A DNA stretch of 6,552 bases from an uncultured Lachnospiraceae bacterium (GCA_934432595.1 CAKRYR010000040.1:1-6552); one strand, 5' to 3'. Positions 1 to 5,657 are shown, counted from the stretch's first letter. Made by a program: numbers and translations. Notes: generated by a model not told the origin, from the letters alone.

Positions 1-2
1 TT

Positions 3-158
3 AAAAAAGCACCTCCAGTTAAGAATTATATATCTTTAACTAGAGATGCTAAAGGCGTACTTGATTTGACGCTTACCTTTTATATACATTTATTATTCGT
101 CAAAATGACGAAAGAAAGATTTTATAAAATTGGATTTTTTCATATGTTTGTTGTATAA
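3..158 (+). CDS. possible 3' end of an open frame running in from upstream (unrecognised)
   Basis: A reading frame is open from the window edge to a TAA at 156-158, 51 codons. The first half (APPVKNYISLTRDAKG, then LDLTL) looks protein-like, while the tail is rich in F, K and M. Its position just upstream of the IS66 transposase is where tnpB would end in a classic IS66 element. I do not recognise TnpB sequence in it, and it contains a perfect 7-bp hairpin (96-112). It may simply be chance open DNA. Low confidence. Confidence 0.18.
   Translation, partial: KKAPPVKNYISLTRDAKGVLDLTLTFYIHLLFVKMTKERFYKIGFFHMFVV
96..112. repeat. short perfect hairpin in the IS66 transposase upstream region
   Basis: TTCGTCA (96-102) and TGACGAA (106-112) form a 7-bp perfect stem around an AAA loop. 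It is not followed by a T-run, so it does not look like an intrinsic terminator. It lies just upstream of the likely transposase promoter and may be an IS66 regulatory or structural element. Function unknown. Confidence 0.4.
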
Positions 159-159
159 T
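130..159 (+). promoter_or_regulatory. probable sigma-A-type promoter for the IS66 transposase
   Basis: A perfect -10 hexamer TATAAT (154-159) has a weak -35 match TTGGAT (130-135) at 18-bp spacing. Transcription would start near 166, about 28 bases before the ATG at 194 and just before its ribosome site. The -35 is poor, so activity is uncertain. Confidence 0.4.
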
Positions 160-193
160 AGCACCGTTGTCTAAAAGAAGGAAGGTGTTAGTT

Positions 194-1801
194 ATGGCAA
201 AATATACAGAGGAAGAATTAAATAAATGTAGTAAAAAGATGCTTATCTCTCTTTTTCTATCTATGCAAGATCAATTAGAAGCGTTAAATAAAAATATGGA
301 ACTTCTTATTGAACAAGTAGCCATGTCTAACCAAAGACGTTTTGGACGTTCTAGTGAACAACAAATAAGTGGGCAATTAACTTTAGGTGACTATTTTAAT
401 GAAATAGAAGCTATTATGGAGAATAAATATATAATAGAACCTGAGTTTGAAGATGTTATTGAAGAAAAGAAAGTCCGTAAAAAGACAAAAGGTAAAAGGG
501 ATGAAGATTTAAAAAATCTAGATAAGGTAGTTATTCCTTTAGAAATTCCAGAAGAAAAATTAAAAGAATTATTCCCTAATGGATATAAAAGACTTCCAGA
601 TGAAGTATATAAAAGACTGAAGTTTATACCTGAAACATTTGAAGTACAAGAATATCATGTGGGAGTCTATGCAGATAAAGATGATTCTAAAATAGTGAAA
701 GCTGATAGACCAAAAGATTTACTTCGTAACAGTATAGTTACACCATCATTAGAAGCCGCAATAATGAATGCTAAGTATGTTAATGCTATACCTATAAATC
801 GTATGGCAGAAGAATTCAAACGTAATGATGTAAACATATCTCGTCAAGTTATGGCAAATTGGACAATACAGTGTTCAGAAAAATATTTAAGTATTCTTTA
901 TGATGAGTTACATAAAGAATTATTTAATAGTAAAGTACTTCAAGCAGATGAAACACCAGTATTAGTAAGAAAAGATGGTAGACCAGCTGGTTCTAAGAGT
1001 TATATGTGGGTATATAGAACTGGGAAAATGTATAATGCTGATCCAATTGTTATATATGAATATCAAAAGACTCGAAAAACAGATCATCCTAGGGAATTCT
1101 TGAAAGGATATGCTGGAACCGTGGTAACGGATGGTTATCAGGTATATCATTCTATTGCTGATGAACGAGAAGACCTTATAATTGCAGGTTGTTGGTCTCA
1201 TGCTAGACGAAAGTTTGCTGAAATAGTAAAAACTTTTGGTAAAAGCAATAAAGAGAGTGATAAAACCAAGAATCTCATAGCTAGTATGGCATTAAAACAA
1301 ATAGATGCTATGTATAAAATAGAAAAGGGATTAATAGAACTTACGCCAGAAGAAAGACAGACACAAAGAAAACTTTCTATCAAACCAATGGTGGAAGCTT
1401 TCTTTGCGTGGATAAATGAAAATAAAGGTTCAGTACCAGCACAATCAGCAACAGGAAAGGCACTCACATATTGCTTGAATCAAGAAAAATATCTTAAAGT
1501 ATTTCTTGAAAATGGAGAAGTTCCGATGGATAATAATGCCGCGGAACAGGCTATCAGAGGATTTTGTGTGGGCAAGAAAAATTGGACAATGATTGATACA
1601 ACATATGGTGCACAGGCTAGTGCAATAATATATAGTATAGCAGAAACAGCAAAAGCTAATAATCTAAAACCATATAAATATTTTGAGCATTTACTTACAG
1701 AAATCCCAAAGCATATGGATGATAAATCAACAGATTTTATAGCTGATTTATTACCTTGGTCTGATAAGTTACCAAATGAAATAAAGAAAAACATAGAATA
1801 A
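194..1801 (+). CDS. tnpC: IS66-family DDE transposase (TnpC type), 535 aa
   Basis: This is the transposase that cuts and joins the IS66 ends. I chose ATG 194 over the upstream TTG at 167 because an AAGGAAGG ribosome site (178-185) sits 8 bases before it. The N-terminus carries a leucine-rich, probably coiled-coil stretch followed by the RRFGRSSEQ motif typical of the family. The catalytic triad is visible: D252 in QADETPVLV, D313 in VVTDGYQVYH and E451 in NNAAEQAIRGF, the last followed by GKKNW as in other IS66 transposases. The AGCWSHARRKF motif lies between the second Asp and the Glu. Oddly, the family's central zinc-binding CxxC pairs are absent: the equivalent region (about residues 118-170) has no cysteine, though its flanking context (KFIPETFEVQEYHVG) is preserved. 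Length is normal and no frameshift is seen, so the gene may be active. The gene ends with tandem stops (TAA TAA TGA). Confidence 0.95.
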   Translation: MAKYTEEELNKCSKKMLISLFLSMQDQLEALNKNMELLIEQVAMSNQRRFGRSSEQQISGQLTLGDYFNEIEAIMENKYIIEPEFEDVIEEKKVRKKTKGKRDEDLKNLDKVVIPLEIPEEKLKELFPNGYKRLPDEVYKRLKFIPETFEVQEYHVGVYADKDDSKIVKADRPKDLLRNSIVTPSLEAAIMNAKYVNAIPINRMAEEFKRNDVNISRQVMANWTIQCSEKYLSILYDELHKELFNSKVLQADETPVLVRKDGRPAGSKSYMWVYRTGKMYNADPIVIYEYQKTRKTDHPREFLKGYAGTVVTDGYQVYHSIADEREDLIIAGCWSHARRKFAEIVKTFGKSNKESDKTKNLIASMALKQIDAMYKIEKGLIELTPEERQTQRKLSIKPMVEAFFAWINENKGSVPAQSATGKALTYCLNQEKYLKVFLENGEVPMDNNAAEQAIRGFCVGKKNWTMIDTTYGAQASAIIYSIAETAKANNLKPYKYFEHLLTEIPKHMDDKSTDFIADLLPWSDKLPNEIKKNIE

Positions 1802-1805
1802 TAAT

Positions 1806-1825
1806 GAGCTGCCGAAAGGTAGCTC
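1806..1825. repeat. GAAA-tetraloop hairpin after the IS66 transposase
   Basis: GAGCTGCC (1806-1813) pairs with GGTAGCTC (1818-1825), with one G-T pair, closing a GAAA loop of the stable GNRA class. It begins 4 bases after the transposase stop. The T-run needed for a standard terminator is missing (TAATTATG follows). It could protect the mRNA 3' end, block outward read-through or serve as a subterminal transposase site. Confidence 0.55.
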
Positions 1826-1842
1826 TAATTATGTCAAGGTAC

Positions 1843-1860
1843 GCATGGTTTACCATTTAC
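1843..1860 (+). repeat. IS66 right terminal inverted repeat
   Basis: GCATGGTTTACCATTTAC ends in TTAC, that is GTAA read inward from the tip, as known for IS66 termini. An exact 18-base reverse complement lies at 4727-4744. The position directly downstream of the transposase and its hairpin supports this as the right edge of the element. Confidence 0.85.
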
Positions 1861-1884
1861 AGAGAAAATATATGAAAGTTCGAT

Positions 1885-1891
1885 AAAGGAG
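1885..1891 (+). promoter_or_regulatory. ribosome binding site of the ABC exporter
   Basis: AAAGGAG lies 9 bases before ATG 1901 and fixes the start of the exporter. Only 24 bases separate it from the IS66 right end, so no complete native promoter is visible between the IS and the gene. Confidence 0.75.
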
Positions 1892-1900
1892 TAAAAAATT

Positions 1901-3472
1901 ATGAAGAATTATATTAAAAAACTAATTGACAAGTGCGGAAAAAAAAGATTTTTTGTATATATAGCTATATTGATTGGTTTTTATGTAATATATAGTTTGC
2001 AACCATATTTTTTAGCAAATATAGTTAAGAGTAATGGAAAAGATTTTGATATTAGATTTATTTTCTTAACAGTTTTATCTTTTTTATGTGTAGCCTTTAT
2101 TAGATTTCCTAATAATTATTTTTTACAATTGACTAGAAAATACTCAAAAGAAGTGTTATGGGAAGATGCGGAAAAAAAGAAATATGGATATTTTGTAAAT
2201 AAAGATGTTGGTGAAATTCAAAATTTAATAGGTGAGATTTCATATGCAGCTAGAAGTTTACAATATGAGTCAATGCAAATATTGATAAAAACGTTGATTA
2301 TGGTAATTACGTATACATTTATTTTGGCAAAATATAATATAAAAGTTGCTATAATTTACATTGTTTTATATTTATTCTATTTTGTCTTTTCAGTATTTTT
2401 ATCAAAGAATAATAGTAAAGGAATACAAGGGGTATTAAATTCAAGCAGTAGTATAAATTCATATATTATTGATGTTTATAGAAATATAGAAAGTATTCTA
2501 TCTAGTAACTCTTTTAAATATGAAAGAAAAAAATATGATGATTTATTAGATAATGAACGTAAGTCATATTTTAATTTACAAAACAGTATAGATATGTGTT
2601 TTTTACTACAACAAGTAGTTTTAATGATAATAACATGTATTGTATTTGGTGTTAGTGTAATTTCTAAAAATGATAACTATATTTATGTGGACGTTTTACT
2701 TGTGTTAATTTATTCGGCATTTAATTTAAGTGATACGGGTAAAGAATTTTTATGTTTGATGGAGACAAAGGATAGGTTATGTATAGCTTTGGATAATTTA
2801 GAATTCGAAAAGAATAATAATCAAGGTGTGCTTTTAATAAAAGATAATAAAAGAGCAGTAACTATTAATGATTTAAGCGTGTCATATGATGAAAAATTAA
2901 TCTTTTCTGGAATAAACTTAGAAATAAATAAAAGAGATAAAGTTGCTATTGTAGGAAATAATGGATGTGGTAAAACAACATTATTGAAAACAATTGCAGG
3001 ATTATTAGAACCCAACAAGGGGATTATTAAATATGGCATAAATGATTTTAATGATATGGGATATTATTCACAGGATACAGTATTGTTTGATAGGACAGTA
3101 TTGGAAAATATTATTTATCCAAACTGCAAATATGATGTGGAAAAAGTAATGAATATTGTTAAAAAAGTAGATTTAAATTCATTAATAAAGACAAAGGATG
3201 ATTTAGTAACAAGGAAACCAGGTGATTTTGGAACAAAATTTTCTGGTGGTGAAAAACAGAAAATTTTATTAGCAAGGGCAATTATTAATAACAAAGAGAT
3301 AATACTATTTGATGAAATTACTTCAGCACTAGATAAAAAATCTGAAGAGATGTTTGAGAATTTATTACAAAATGATTTAAAAAATAAAACAGTAGTATGT
3401 ATAACACATAAAGAAGTTAAAGATAAAGTCTTTAATAAGGTTATAAAGATGCTTAATAAAATTAACAAATGA
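1901..3472 (+). CDS. ABC half-exporter: fused permease and ATPase, 523 aa
   Basis: This is a membrane ABC exporter subunit of the type that works as a dimer; the substrate is unknown. About six hydrophobic segments can be seen in the N-terminal half (roughly residues 16-36, 49-66, 127-143, 148-166, 237-257 and 262-276). The C-terminal ATPase domain has every core motif: Walker A GNNGCGKT (352-359, K358), Q-loop Q391 in YYSQDTVLFD, signature SGGEK (448-452), Walker B IILFDE (D471, E472), D-loop SALD and H-loop H503 in THKE. No N-terminal C39 peptidase is present, so it would not itself cleave a leader peptide. At 523 aa it is shorter than many exporters of this class (about 570-600 aa) but appears complete. 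The stop at 3470-3472 abuts the ribosome site of the broken clpP, indicating a shared transcript. The IS66 end lies 40 bp upstream. Peptide, bacteriocin or lipid export are all possible. Confidence 0.93.
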   Translation: MKNYIKKLIDKCGKKRFFVYIAILIGFYVIYSLQPYFLANIVKSNGKDFDIRFIFLTVLSFLCVAFIRFPNNYFLQLTRKYSKEVLWEDAEKKKYGYFVNKDVGEIQNLIGEISYAARSLQYESMQILIKTLIMVITYTFILAKYNIKVAIIYIVLYLFYFVFSVFLSKNNSKGIQGVLNSSSSINSYIIDVYRNIESILSSNSFKYERKKYDDLLDNERKSYFNLQNSIDMCFLLQQVVLMIITCIVFGVSVISKNDNYIYVDVLLVLIYSAFNLSDTGKEFLCLMETKDRLCIALDNLEFEKNNNQGVLLIKDNKRAVTINDLSVSYDEKLIFSGINLEINKRDKVAIVGNNGCGKTTLLKTIAGLLEPNKGIIKYGINDFNDMGYYSQDTVLFDRTVLENIIYPNCKYDVEKVMNIVKKVDLNSLIKTKDDLVTRKPGDFGTKFSGGEKQKILLARAIINNKEIILFDEITSALDKKSEEMFENLLQNDLKNKTVVCITHKEVKDKVFNKVIKMLNKINK

Positions 3473-3479
3473 GGAGAAG
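3473..3479 (+). promoter_or_regulatory. ribosome binding site of the clpP remnant
   Basis: GGAGAAG follows directly on the exporter stop codon and lies 4 bases before ATG 3484. The good spacing shows that clpP was once translated as the second gene of the operon. Confidence 0.65.
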
Positions 3480-3483
3480 TATA

Positions 3484-3951
3484 ATGATACCATATGTTAT
3501 TGAAGAAACAGAATCAGGTGAAAAAAGTTATGATATAGTATCTAGATTATTAAAGGATAGAATAATATATTTAGGTGATGAAGTTAATAAAACAACTGCA
3601 TGAATTTGCATAATGCAAATGTTATATTTAGAAGCAATGGATCCAAATAAAGATATATATTTGTATATAAATAGTCTAGGTGGAGTTGTAACAGCTGGAA
3701 TGGCTATATATGACACAATGAGGTATATTTCATGTGATGTTTGTACAATATGTGTAGGATTAGCTGCTAGTATGGGATCTTTTATTTTAGCAGGCGGAAC
3801 TAAAGGAAAAAGATATGCATTGAAGAATGCGGAAATTATGATACATCAACCATCAGGAGGAGCTGATGGACAAGCAACAGATATAAAGATTGCAGCAGAA
3901 CATATAATTCAAATTAGAAAAAAGATAAATAGGATTTTGGCAGACTTGTAG
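3484..3951 (+). pseudogene. clpP: broken ClpP protease subunit: in-frame TGA and missing 3' end
   Basis: ClpP is the serine peptidase barrel of the Clp protease. The reading frame starts with MIPYVIEETESGEKSYD and continues RLLKDRIIYLGDEVN, a close match to ClpP from its start. After 39 codons (ending NKTTA) a TGA at 3601-3603 sits where ClpP usually has Ser. The same frame then resumes as ClpP (LYLEAMDPNKDIYLYIN). Counting the TGA as one residue, catalytic Ser is residue 96 (GLAASMG) and His residue 121 (MIHQP), 25 apart as in known ClpP, so no other indel has occurred. The frame ends at TAG 3949-3951 after INRILAD, so the roughly 40-residue C-terminal region with the catalytic Asp is gone. 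The usual INSPGG reads INSLGG. Codons from 3613 could make a 112-aa fragment, but no functional peptidase is possible. It is probably a second, accessory clpP copy. Confidence 0.93.
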
Positions 3952-4547
3952 TTTTTGTGGTAAAGCAGCAAAATATGCGGGGAGGATGTTGAGTGGAATA
4001 GAGAGAAAATATATTGTACAGATTATATAAAGCAGCTAATAATGATATTGAACGAGCAGAAAAAGGAATGGTCTATATAGATGGAATTGATAAGATAGTA
4101 AAAAAAAGAATGGATAAAGTGGAGATAGGATTTTGTTCTAAAAAAAGTGAAAAAGAAAATGAGAATAATATAGAAGTAGAAGATTTATCAAAATATGGAA
4201 TTATTTCTGAAATTATAGGACGATTACCTATAATTGTTCAATTATCAGAATTATGTCAGTGTGATTTAAAAGAAATACTTATACGTCCTAAAGATGCTAT
4301 TGTAAGACAATATCAAGAATTGTTTTCACATAATAATGTTCTACTAGATTTTGAGGATGATGCATTAGAGGAAGTTGCTCAAATTGCATATAACAAGAAA
4401 AATGGGGCTAGAGGATTAAGAGCAATAATAGAAGATGCTTTATTGGAAATAATGTATATGATGCCGTTTGAAGGAAAAGGGAAAAGATGTATTGTGAATA
4501 GAGAAACAATAAAAAATAATGTTTTACCTCAAATTATTGATATATGA
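3947..4547 (+). pseudogene. clpX: collapsed ClpX unfoldase: Walker A lost, frameshifts, internal deletions
   Basis: ClpX is the AAA+ unfoldase that feeds ClpP. Retained blocks occur in the correct order. First is CSFCGK of the N-terminal zinc finger (3947-3964), fused directly to the broken end of clpP. Next is a YAGEDVE block (3974-3993, with a 1-base frameshift inside it) matching the family's YVGEDVENIL. After about 14 extra bases, ENILYRLYKAANNDIE and KGMVYIDGIDKI follow in a third frame. That block runs straight into VKKRMDKVEIGF and an otherwise continuous C-terminal domain with GRLP and GARGLR (sensor 2 Arg) to the TGA at 4545-4547. The missing parts are the zinc finger remainder through Walker A (about 120 residues) and about 70 residues after Walker B, including sensor 1. 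The Walker B Glu is Gly (YIDGID). A 177-aa frame opens from TTG 4014, but no ATPase can result. The ClpP-docking IGF tripeptide survives. Confidence 0.93.
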
Positions 4548-4609
4548 TAAGAATGTAATTTATTGAAATTATAGTATGATAAATTGAATTTTTTTGCAAG
4601 AATATATAT

Positions 4610-4640
4610 ATTACCCCCCTATTGCAGAGGGGTAATTTTA
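4610..4640 (+). terminator. intrinsic terminator after the ABC-clpP-clpX block
   Basis: ATTACCCC (4610-4617) and GGGGTAAT (4629-4636) form an 8-bp stem around an 11-base loop, followed by TTTT and more AT-rich sequence. It lies about 60 bases after the clpX stop and closes the block. The stem is perfect, so termination is likely still functional. Confidence 0.8.
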
Positions 4641-4650
4641 TTATTATAAT
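4622..4650 (+). promoter_or_regulatory. possible promoter for the small ORF and histidine phosphatase
   Basis: A perfect TATAAT (4645-4650) has TTGCAG (4622-4627) 17 bp upstream, inside the terminator loop. The -35 matches only the TTG of the consensus. A second candidate, TTGAAT (4584-4589) with TATATT (4607-4612) at 17-bp spacing, would start right in the terminator hairpin. Either could drive the genes from 4731 onward; neither is secure. Confidence 0.3.
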
Positions 4651-4726
4651 AATAAGTGTGTGCGAATGTTAATTAGACACCAGATAGTTACACACGTGGA
4701 GACAGTGGCGTTGCCGGTTAAAGAAT
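4651..4726. other. non-coding stretch, locally GC-richer, before the second IS66 end
   Basis: I see no gene here. A GTGTGT/ACACAC inverted pair (4656-4661 and 4690-4695) and a GC-rich patch around 4696-4716 (GTGGCGTTGCCGG) contrast with the AT-rich surroundings. It may be debris from an inserted element or the former leader of the downstream gene. The 8 bases before the IS66-type repeat read TAAAGAAT and do not match the flank of the first IS (AGAGAAAA). Confidence 0.35.
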
Positions 4727-4744
4727 GTAAATGGTAAACCATGC
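4727..4744 (-). repeat. second IS66 terminal repeat, inverted relative to 1843-1860
   Basis: GTAAATGGTAAACCATGC is the exact 18-base reverse complement of the right terminal repeat at 1843-1860. Its GTAA tip points left, so the IS interior would lie to the right. No IS66 transposase or accessory gene is recognisable from 4745 to the window end, so this is probably a solo or relic end. An IS carrying other genes and extending beyond 6552 is less likely. Confidence 0.85.
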
Positions 4745-5027
4745 AACGAAAAATAGATGTACATTTCCTTTTTATATGACGGATGAACAAAAGGAGATAT
4801 TTATAAATAGTGTATATGAAAAGTTGTATAAGAAACCAGAGTATAGTCAATATGTACAAGACATAAAATTAGCTGTATTAAATGAATACATAGAATTTGT
4901 TGAAGCAGATGAAGATGAAAATAAATGGTACTATAATCATACAATACAGCTTGCTGATGAGATTTTAGATGAGAGAGTGAGAAATTATGTTATATATTAT
5001 GAGACATGGGAAGACAGATTGGAATAG
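4731..5027 (+). CDS. small acidic protein of unknown function, possibly N-terminally truncated (98 aa, or 83 aa from 4776)
   Basis: I do not recognise this protein. From the second Met it reads MTDEQKEIFINSVYEKL and is rich in Glu, Asp, Tyr and Lys, with an acidic EFVEADEDENKW stretch; no signal peptide or membrane segment is apparent. The first possible ATG (4731) lies inside the IS66 terminal repeat directly after an in-frame TAA. A more protein-like start is ATG 4776, which has no good ribosome site. The original 5' end may therefore have been replaced by the IS66 end. The 3' end overlaps the histidine phosphatase by 41 bases, unusually long for an operon overlap, so the last ~13 residues may not be native. 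Codon use looks like real coding DNA. It could be a cytosolic accessory protein co-transcribed with the phosphatase. Confidence 0.55.
   Translation: MVNHATKNRCTFPFYMTDEQKEIFINSVYEKLYKKPEYSQYVQDIKLAVLNEYIEFVEADEDENKWYYNHTIQLADEILDERVRNYVIYYETWEDRLE
4971..4980 (+). promoter_or_regulatory. weak purine-rich ribosome site of the histidine phosphatase
   Basis: GAGAGAGTGA lies 6 bases before ATG 4987, inside the preceding small ORF. It lacks the clean AGGAG core seen elsewhere in the window, so translation may depend partly on coupling to the upstream ORF. Confidence 0.45.
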
Positions 5028-5538
5028 GTTACATAAACTTCAAGGAAGGACGGATATTCCATTAAATGCTGAAGGTAGATTAATGGCAGAGAAAGCTAGC
5101 AAAGAATATAAAGATTTAAAAATTGATATTTGTTATTGTTCACCCCTAGTTAGAGCATATGAAACAGCAAAAATTGTACTTAAGGATAGAAATATTCCAA
5201 TAATAACAGATGATAGATTAGTGGAAATGAGTTTTGGTGAGTACGAAGGGATAGAAAATAGTTTGCAAATTCCAAATTGTCCAATAAATGTTATTTTTAA
5301 GGATCCTGCTAGTTATATAAAATCAGTTGGTGGTTCTGAAACATTTGATGAGTTATTTTCTAGGACAGGAGTATTTCTAAAAGAGGTCATTGAGCCACAT
5401 TTGAAGGAAGAAAAGGATATTTTGATTATAGGACATGGAGCTATGAATGCAAGTATTGCATGTCAGATAAAGAATATACCGATAGAAAAATTTTGGAGTA
5501 TGGGATTAGAACAGTGTAAGATAATAAAGTTGTTATAA
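4987..5538 (+). CDS. histidine phosphatase superfamily protein (phosphoglycerate mutase-like), 183 aa
   Basis: This is a cytosolic phosphatase or mutase using a phospho-histidine intermediate. The start is set by the family's N-terminal motif: MLYIMRHGKTDWN carries R6-H7-G8, H7 being the phosphate acceptor. Other family features are LQGRTDIPLNAEG (18-30), CSPLVRAYETA (51-61, R56), the acid residue E80 before MSFGEYEG, and H150 in IIGHGAMN. All catalytic positions are present and the length is normal for small single-domain members. Relatives include alpha-ribazole phosphatase (CobC) and broad-specificity phosphatases. No cobalamin gene is nearby, so the substrate stays open. It overlaps the preceding ORF by 41 bases and is followed by a terminator, making it the last gene of its unit. 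Confidence 0.93.
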   Translation: MLYIMRHGKTDWNRLHKLQGRTDIPLNAEGRLMAEKASKEYKDLKIDICYCSPLVRAYETAKIVLKDRNIPIITDDRLVEMSFGEYEGIENSLQIPNCPINVIFKDPASYIKSVGGSETFDELFSRTGVFLKEVIEPHLKEEKDILIIGHGAMNASIACQIKNIPIEKFWSMGLEQCKIIKLL

Positions 5539-5628
5539 TGAATATGAAAAATAAGATTTTTAATTTTAGAGCTTGATTATAAAAGTGCAAGAGAATCATT
5601 TATGGAATTTTGAACATATAAAATAAGG

Positions 5629-5657
5629 ATGCCAGACTTAGGAAAATCTGGCATTTT
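5629..5657 (+). terminator. intrinsic terminator after the histidine phosphatase
   Basis: ATGCCAGA (5629-5636) pairs perfectly with TCTGGCAT (5647-5654) around a 10-base loop, and the right arm runs into TTTT. It lies 91 bases after the phosphatase stop. The 90 bases in between hold no recognisable gene. Confidence 0.85.

Larger units (their letters stand above)
1..1860 (+). mobile_element. IS66-family insertion sequence, right part (left end outside or lost)
   Basis: The segment holds an IS66-type DDE transposase followed 42 bases after its stop by a terminal repeat, GCATGGTTTACCATTTAC (1843-1860). Its outer tip reads GTAA on the opposite strand, the terminal tetranucleotide known for IS66 elements. 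No matching left repeat (GTAAATGG...) is visible in 1-193, so the element either starts before the window or has lost its left end. The accessory genes tnpA and tnpB of classic IS66 elements are not recognisable here. They may lie upstream, or this may be the simpler transposase-only type. The right outer edge lies 40 bp before the ABC exporter start codon. IS66 elements normally make 8-bp target duplications. The right flank reads AGAGAAAA, but the partner flank is not available for comparison. Confidence 0.85.

Noticed and set aside
69..77. GACGCTTAC as the right tip of another IS66 element
   Set aside because: It resembles the inverted GTAAGCGTC terminus of some IS66 members, but it is only 9 bases, lies inside an open frame, and differs from the terminal repeat found at 1843-1860.
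167..193. Upstream TTG start giving a 544-aa transposase
   Set aside because: The clear AAGGAAGG site is correctly spaced for ATG 194, while TTG 167 has no ribosome site and lies at the predicted transcription start.
962..1794. Three minus-strand open frames within the transposase gene
   Set aside because: They are shadows of the strongly supported IS66 transposase on the plus strand.
3601..3603. TGA as selenocysteine or reassigned codon in clpP
   Set aside because: ClpP has no selenocysteine at this position, TGA is used as an ordinary stop by the exporter, and the gene is also truncated at its 3' end. A nonsense mutation explains it.
3484..4547. A natural ClpP-ClpX fusion protein
   Set aside because: The junction changes frame and both partners lack essential catalytic parts, so it is a deletion scar rather than a working fusion.
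4644..4859. Minus-strand 71-aa open frame rich in Tyr, Ile and Leu
   Set aside because: It is antisense to the 4731-5027 ORF, spans the IS66 repeat, and its composition is that of a complement of AT-rich coding DNA; no start signal was seen.
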